Origin: Campylobacteraceae bacterium
GTDB lineage: Bacteria; Campylobacterota; Campylobacteria; Campylobacterales; Sulfurovaceae
Direction: 5' to 3'
DNA length: 9,654 nt
Assembly: GCA_027023325.1 (NCBI GenBank)
Contig: JALVVQ010000211.1
Location: forward strand, 1 to 9,654
The translations under genes and the position numbers were made by a program. The notes beneath the pieces were generated by a model. The model had not been told where the DNA came from, searched no databases, and saw only the letters and a program-made list of their open reading frames with translations. Of this stretch, positions 5,699-9,654 are shown in pieces. Within the stretch, counting starts at the first letter, position 1. Each line of letters begins with the position of its first letter.

Positions 5699-6626
5699 TT
5701 TGCCTATTAAATTTACGCTTTTCTTTTGAACAGATCTTTTCTGTTTCTTTCTCAAAATCTATTTTACTCTCAATGAAATAATTCGCTCCATAGCTGAATG
5801 TCAGTGTATGTGCATGAAGCATGAGTCTGCTGGCACCGGTTTCTAACAATCTGTTTTCTATGCTAAGCTTCCCCTCTAGATAGGCATCACTGGCAGCAAA
5901 AGAAGTACCGTAGATAGGGTCTCCTAGTATGGGATGTTTCATGTGAAACAAGTGTACTCTGATCTGATGTGTCCGTCCGGTAACAGGATAACAGGCTACC
6001 AAAGTGGCATCCAATGCAGCATTATAGGAGAGAGGAACAAAGTCTGTATGGGAAGATTTTCCTTCATCGGCTACAGTCACCTTGTGCTTGCATTGGCTGT
6101 AATCATTGCGCTTTTTCAGGGGTGCATCTACAGCAAAGGGCTCTATGAGCTTTCCGTCTACCCAGGCCAGATAGCTTTTGCGTATGGTCTTGATCTCAAA
6201 GGCATTTTTCAAGAAGCGTTCGGCATCCTTGTGCTTACTTGCCAGGAGTAGGCCGGATGTCTCCATATCGATACGGTGTACAGCATTGGCATGGTCGCCT
6301 GCGAGCGTGCGTATCTCATCAAGCATTGAGTACTCTGTTGCCATGGTATTGGGATGCACAAGGATGCCGGAAGGTTTCTCAAATACCATGAAATCAGGTG
6401 TCTGAAAAAGAGCTGTTTTACCTCTGGATTTAGGGGAGAAATAGACCATCTCGATATCCCCGCTGATGAGCTCTCCTGAGTTGGCAAGCGAGATGCCGTC
6501 GATGAGGAGTCTGCCCTTGCCTATAAGTCTTTGGGCTTGTCCCTGTGTATAGCCAAAATGAGCCATCACAAAGAGAAAGGCAGGGGTAGGGGAGGCGACA
6601 TGGTACTTCTCTTTGACAAATGGCAT
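5682..6626 (-). CDS. RluA-family pseudouridine synthase with S4 domain
   Basis: A 314-residue pseudouridine synthase of the RluA/RluC/RluD family, modifying uridines in rRNA or tRNA. Positions below count from a GTG at 6632, two codons before my chosen start. The N-terminal region (about 28-65, GQAQRLIGKGRLLIDG) is an S4-type RNA-binding domain. The catalytic motif HRIDMETSGLLL holds D122, the nucleophilic aspartate. GRTHQIRVH (219-227) and HPILGDPIYG (233-242) complete the family signature. I start at the ATG at 6626 because AAGGGG lies 5 bp upstream; the GTG would overlap this ribosome site. The C-terminus is basic (KEKRKFNRQNQ) and ends in codons from a parS-like site. Another parS-like site in the gene encodes FHMKH just before the HPILGD motif. 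Which uridine it modifies cannot be read from the sequence. It has its own promoter and converges on the rlmN series. Confidence 0.92.
   Translation of the reverse strand: MPFVKEKYHVASPTPAFLFVMAHFGYTQGQAQRLIGKGRLLIDGISLANSGELISGDIEMVYFSPKSRGKTALFQTPDFMVFEKPSGILVHPNTMATEYSMLDEIRTLAGDHANAVHRIDMETSGLLLASKHKDAERFLKNAFEIKTIRKSYLAWVDGKLIEPFAVDAPLKKRNDYSQCKHKVTVADEGKSSHTDFVPLSYNAALDATLVACYPVTGRTHQIRVHLFHMKHPILGDPIYGTSFAASDAYLEGKLSIENRLLETGASRLMLHAHTLTFSYGANYFIESKIDFEKETEKICSKEKRKFNRQNQCFM
5935..5950. promoter_or_regulatory. parS-like ParB site 3 (inverted copy)
   Basis: TGTTTCATGTGAAACA is the exact reverse complement of the two other 16-mers, so all three copies are identical. The flanks do not extend the palindrome, so the arms are 7 bp around a 2-bp centre. 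It is inside the RluA-family gene, in the segment encoding FHMKH on the minus strand, and lies about 240 bp from site 2 and 1.8 kb from site 1. Confidence 0.68.
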
Positions 6627-6658
6627 TTTCACCCCTTCATAACCGCATTTTGGATAGA

Positions 6659-6667
6659 ATTATACCA
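6659..6667 (-). promoter_or_regulatory. Extended -10 promoter for the RluA-family gene
   Basis: The minus strand reads TGGTATAAT, a perfect TATAAT with a TGN extension. It predicts a start near 6652 and a leader of about 26 nt containing the AAGGGG ribosome site. No -35 is evident. On the plus strand TAGAAT (6655-6660) overlaps it and is the best -10 candidate for purB, predicting a start near 6667, so the two divergent promoters may exclude each other. Confidence 0.55.
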
Positions 6668-6692
6668 AAATAATAAATGGCAAGGATGAGAG

Positions 6693-8024
6693 ATGATAGA
6701 GAGATACTCAAGACCCGAGATGGCGCAGCACTGGACGATGCAAGCGAAATACCAAGCATGGCTGGATGTAGAAATTGCCGTAGTCAAGGCATGGAATCGT
6801 TTAGGACTAATTCCTGATAATGATGCACAGAAGATTGTAGAAAACGCAGGCTTCTCTGTCGAGCGAATTGATGAGATTGAAGCAGTCACGCGCCATGACT
6901 TGATTGCCTTTACCACCTCTGTATCGGAGACATTGGGTGAAGAGAGCCGCTGGTTTCACTATGGTATGACAAGCTCAGACACGGTAGATTCTGCTGTGGC
7001 ACTACAGATGACTGCTTCTCTCAAGATCATTATCGAAGATGTCAAGATGATGATGGCATCGATCAAGAAAAGAGCCCTTGAGCACAAGATGACATTGATG
7101 GTAGGTCGCAGCCATGGTATTCACGGAGAGCCTATTACTTTTGGTCTGGTACTGGCTGTATGGTATGATGAAATGGCCAGGCATCTAAAAAATCTGGAGC
7201 AGACCATGGAGGTGATCGCAGTCGGACAGATCTCAGGTGCGATGGGTAACTTTGCGCATGCGCCTTTGGAGCTGGAGGAGTATGCGATGGAGGAGTTGGG
7301 TCTGCAATCTGCTCCTGCGTCTAACCAGATAATCCAGAGAGACCGCTATGCCAGGCTGGCAACCGCACTGGCATTGCTGGCAAGCAGTATCGAGAAGTTT
7401 GCCGTGCAGGTGCGCCATTGGCAGCGTACAGAGGTCTATGAGTGTGAAGAGTTCTTCGCCAAAGGGCAGAAAGGCTCTTCCGCTATGCCACACAAGCGCA
7501 ACCCTATCCTCACAGAAAATATCACTGGATTGGCACGGATGATTCGAGCCTATGCCACACCAGCGATGGAAAATGTAGCACTATGGCACGAGCGGGATAT
7601 CTCCCACTCTTCTACAGAACGATTCTGGCTTCCTGATGCTTTCGTGACTAGTGATTTTATGCTCCACCGTATGAATAATGTCATCGCTAACCTCACTGTA
7701 ATGCCGGAGAATATGATGAAAAATCTCAATCTCACAGGCGGCTTGGTCTTTTCCCAGCGAGTCTTGCTTGAGCTTCCAAAAGCAGGTGTAAGCCGCGAAG
7801 ATGCCTACAGAATCGTCCAGAGAAATGCCATGAAGGTATGGGAAGAGATACAACAAGGCAGATCTACTACGAATGAGAAGGGAGAGTCTCTTTATCTGCA
7901 ATATCTGCTTGCGGATGATGAGCTGAGAGAATCTCTTAGCGAAGAACAGATCCGAGAATGTTTTAATTTTGATTACTATACCAAGAATGTGGACAGGATA
8001 TTTTCACGGGTATTTAAAGCCTAA
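6693..8024 (+). CDS. purB: Adenylosuccinate lyase
   Basis: A 443-residue member of the fumarase/aspartase superfamily. It catalyses two steps of purine synthesis: SAICAR to AICAR plus fumarate, and adenylosuccinate to AMP plus fumarate. The start MIERYSRPEMAQHW is typical of the short PurB form found in Bacillus, Thermotoga and Campylobacterota. Motifs are TSSD at 93-96, GRSHGIHGEP at 138-147 with the catalytic H141, and the flexible signature loop SSAMPHKRNP at 262-271 with the catalytic serine S263. All key residues seem intact. The ATG at 6693 has AAGGA at 6682-6686, a 6-bp spacing. It is divergent from the RluA-family gene and upstream of nrdA, but the 198-bp gap suggests separate transcription. 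AICAR, a product of HisF, is also a product of this enzyme; the shared locus is probably coincidental. Confidence 0.97.
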   Translation: MIERYSRPEMAQHWTMQAKYQAWLDVEIAVVKAWNRLGLIPDNDAQKIVENAGFSVERIDEIEAVTRHDLIAFTTSVSETLGEESRWFHYGMTSSDTVDSAVALQMTASLKIIIEDVKMMMASIKKRALEHKMTLMVGRSHGIHGEPITFGLVLAVWYDEMARHLKNLEQTMEVIAVGQISGAMGNFAHAPLELEEYAMEELGLQSAPASNQIIQRDRYARLATALALLASSIEKFAVQVRHWQRTEVYECEEFFAKGQKGSSAMPHKRNPILTENITGLARMIRAYATPAMENVALWHERDISHSSTERFWLPDAFVTSDFMLHRMNNVIANLTVMPENMMKNLNLTGGLVFSQRVLLELPKAGVSREDAYRIVQRNAMKVWEEIQQGRSTTNEKGESLYLQYLLADDELRESLSEEQIRECFNFDYYTKNVDRIFSRVFKA

Positions 8025-8222
8025 TTTTCTCGCCAATACCGCCCCAACCCCCATGGGAGCGGCAGCCTCTGAAATATAATATTTAATTATAAAACGAATA
8101 CCCAACGAGATCACTTTTTTAACAAAAAATCAAGCAAAATTTTAGTAAAATCTTTATCTTTTAATAGAGCGAAAGCACACTTTTTTATAGAGATCGTATG
8201 AGAAATCACATTGGGGGGTAGC
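8025..8222 (+). promoter_or_regulatory. AT-rich purB-nrdA intergenic region with candidate nrdA promoters
   Basis: The first 45 bp are GC-rich and contain an imperfect hairpin, CCGCCCC (8039-8045) with GGAGCGG (8056-8062), around the palindrome CCCATGGG; no T run follows, so it is a poor terminator. From 8071 the sequence is very AT-rich. Candidate -10 boxes are TATAAT (8075-8080, within the palindrome AAATATAATATTT), TAAAAT (8146-8151) and TATAGA (8186-8191). I cannot rank them. No match to the NrdR box was found. The nrdA ribosome site is GGGGGGT at 8213-8219, which pairs with the anti-Shine-Dalgarno with one G-U wobble. Confidence 0.45.
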
Positions 8223-9654
8223 ATGACAAGAGTAGTCAAAAGAAACGGCAGAATAGAAACACTGGATGTAACAAAAATACAGAAGTATACTTCTGCTGCC
8301 GTAGAGGGGCTGGAAGGCGTCAATCAGAGTGAACTAGAAGTAGATGCCAAGATACATTTTCAGGATATGATTACCTCCGAAGAGATACAGCAGACACTCA
8401 TCAAAACAGCCGTAGACAAGATCGATATCACTTGTCCTGACTGGACATTTGTCGCTTCTCGCCTGTTCCTCTATGATATATACCACAAGGTCTCAGGCTT
8501 TTCAGGCTATATCCATATCAAAGAGTACTTTGAGAGAGGAGAAGCAGAGGGGCGTATTCTTCTGGGGCTGAAGGAGAAGTATGATCTGGATGATTTAAAT
8601 GCCTATATCGAGCCGGAGAGAGATCTACAGTTCACTTATCTGGGCGTCAAGACACTGTATGACAGGTATCTTCTGAAGGACAAAAAAGGCTGTCCTATAG
8701 AGCTTCCTCAGCACCTTTTTATGGGTGTAGCGATGTTTCTTGCGCAAAATGAATTTGACTGCCAGAGTTGGGCAAAAAAGTTTTATGATATTTTGAGTAA
8801 ATTTGAAGTCATGGCGGCAACGCCGACACTTTCCAATGCCAGAACACCCCGTCATCAGCTTAGCTCTTGTTACATCGGTTCTACACCTGATAATATCGAG
8901 GGAATATTTGATGCCTACAAAGAGATGGCGCTACTGAGTAAATTTGGTGGTGGTATCGGGTGGGACTGGACGCAGGTGCGAGGTATGGGGTCGTTTATTG
9001 ATGGGCACAAGCATGCGGCCGGGGGTATCGTGCCTTTTCTCAAGATTGCCAATGATGTGGCGATAGCGGTTGACCAGCTGGGTACACGAAAGGGCGCGAT
9101 TGCTGTCTATTTGGAGCCTTGGCATATTGATATTCGTGATTTCCTAGATCTGAAGAAGAACTCAGGTGAAGAGCGTCGCCGTGCGCACGACCTGTTCCCT
9201 GCCATGTGGCTCAATGATCTCTTTATGGAGCGGGTAGAAGCAGATGCGATGTGGACACTTTTTGACCCATTTGAAGTGCGTGAACTGATCGATTTGCATG
9301 GTGATGCCTTCAAAGAGCAGTATGAGGCATTGGAGAAACGAGAAGATATTACCAGAGAGGTCATCTCTGCCAAAGGACTGTGGAAAGAGATCCTGCGGAG
9401 TTATTTTGAGACGGGGAATCCCTTCTTGGCATTTAAAGATGCTGCCAACAAAGCCAATCCCAACAAGCATACAGGCATTATCCGGAGTTCCAATCTCTGT
9501 ACCGAGATTTTCCAAAATACCGGCCCTGACTACTACAAGATCAGAATCACTTACCAAGATCGTACGATTGAGATCTTTGAAGAGGAGGAGATGGTCACTG
9601 TGGACAATGGTATGACCAAGCCCGCCAAGAAGATCACAGCACTGGACAGTCTGG
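8223..9654 (+). CDS. nrdA: Class I ribonucleotide reductase, alpha (large) subunit, N-terminal 477 residues
   Basis: The open frame runs from the ATG at 8223 to the window end without a stop, so the C-terminal part (about 300 residues) is missing. The enzyme reduces ribonucleoside diphosphates to deoxyribonucleotides with the radical-bearing beta subunit. An N-terminal ATP-cone (MTRVVKRNGRIETLDVTKIQ, about residues 3-92) indicates activity control by ATP/dATP. C216 (QLSSC) is the first of the redox-active cysteine pair. N424, C426 and E428 in SSNLCTEI match the active-site Asn, thiyl-radical Cys and Glu. The stretch AVYLEPWHIDIRDFLDLKKN (294-313) is closer to eukaryotic-type R1 than to E. coli NrdA. 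After residue 430 comes an acidic stretch (FQNTGPDYYKIRI..., EIFEEEEMVTVDNG) longer than in E. coli, apparently an insertion. Family assignment is firm; the metal cofactor subclass cannot be judged from this part. Confidence 0.96.
   Translation, partial: MTRVVKRNGRIETLDVTKIQKYTSAAVEGLEGVNQSELEVDAKIHFQDMITSEEIQQTLIKTAVDKIDITCPDWTFVASRLFLYDIYHKVSGFSGYIHIKEYFERGEAEGRILLGLKEKYDLDDLNAYIEPERDLQFTYLGVKTLYDRYLLKDKKGCPIELPQHLFMGVAMFLAQNEFDCQSWAKKFYDILSKFEVMAATPTLSNARTPRHQLSSCYIGSTPDNIEGIFDAYKEMALLSKFGGGIGWDWTQVRGMGSFIDGHKHAAGGIVPFLKIANDVAIAVDQLGTRKGAIAVYLEPWHIDIRDFLDLKKNSGEERRRAHDLFPAMWLNDLFMERVEADAMWTLFDPFEVRELIDLHGDAFKEQYEALEKREDITREVISAKGLWKEILRSYFETGNPFLAFKDAANKANPNKHTGIIRSSNLCTEIFQNTGPDYYKIRITYQDRTIEIFEEEEMVTVDNGMTKPAKKITALDSL

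Noticed and set aside
6950..6966. Further parS half-site (GGTTTCACTATGG) in purB
   Set aside because: Only one arm resembles parS; the second arm is absent and it encodes a conserved part of PurB.
8039..8062. Terminator after purB
   Set aside because: The stem has a central mismatch and no T run on either strand, so I mention it only as a weak hairpin.
8071..8192. NrdR boxes or an oriC/DnaA-box region upstream of nrdA
   Set aside because: The stretch is AT-rich with a palindrome AAATATAATATTT, but I found neither the paired NrdR box pattern nor TTATCCACA-type DnaA boxes.
8111..8323. 70-codon minus-strand frame across the nrdA start
   Set aside because: It overlaps the nrdA ATP-cone codons, lacks a Shine-Dalgarno and resembles no known protein.

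Overview
The window looks like chromosomal DNA of a Campylobacterota (epsilonproteobacterial) species, probably in the Sulfurovum/Sulfurimonas range. The reasons are a single RNase J with a long basic Asn/Pro-rich N-terminal extension placed directly after rsmA (as in Helicobacter and Campylobacter), the series rluB-rnj-rsmA next to a small nucleoside-phosphorylase-like gene, rlmN and a tiny membrane protein (the gene order I recall from Campylobacter jejuni around Cj1709c-Cj1714), and AT-rich promoters with good -10 but poor -35 elements. The genus is an inference. Coding density is high, and I saw no tRNA, rRNA, CRISPR array or transposase gene.

Layout. On the minus strand at the left are the first 19 codons of an RsuA/RluB-type pseudouridine synthase (1-57), then rnj (141-2246) and rsmA (2200-3048); rsmA and rnj are transcribed in that order and overlap by 47 bp. 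A short divergent promoter region (about 3049-3119) separates rsmA from a plus-strand series: hisF (3120-3884), a short nucleoside-phosphorylase-like gene (3886-4410), rlmN (4501-5571) and an unlisted 31-codon single-span membrane protein (5568-5663). An RluA-family pseudouridine synthase (5682-6626) converges from the minus strand. A second divergent promoter region leads to purB (6693-8024). A 198-bp AT-rich gap follows, then the first 477 codons of nrdA (8223 to the window end).

How the genes relate. Five of the genes act on RNA: RluB, RNase J, RsmA, RlmN and the RluA-family enzyme mature, modify or degrade ribosomal and other RNA. The others serve histidine synthesis (HisF), purine nucleotide synthesis (PurB), nucleoside turnover (probable) and deoxynucleotide supply (NrdA).

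The most notable non-coding signals are two. First, three exact copies of the 16-mer TGTTTCACATGAAACA (4131-4146, 5678-5693, and inverted at 5935-5950) match the chromosomal ParB site parS except at one central base, and they lie inside or at the ends of genes within 1.8 kb. This suggests a ParB-loading cluster, hence an origin-proximal position. Second, an inverted pair of GTAG-headed hairpins with compensatory base changes lies between the phosphorylase-like gene and rlmN (4415-4478) and has the architecture of a REP/REPIN element.
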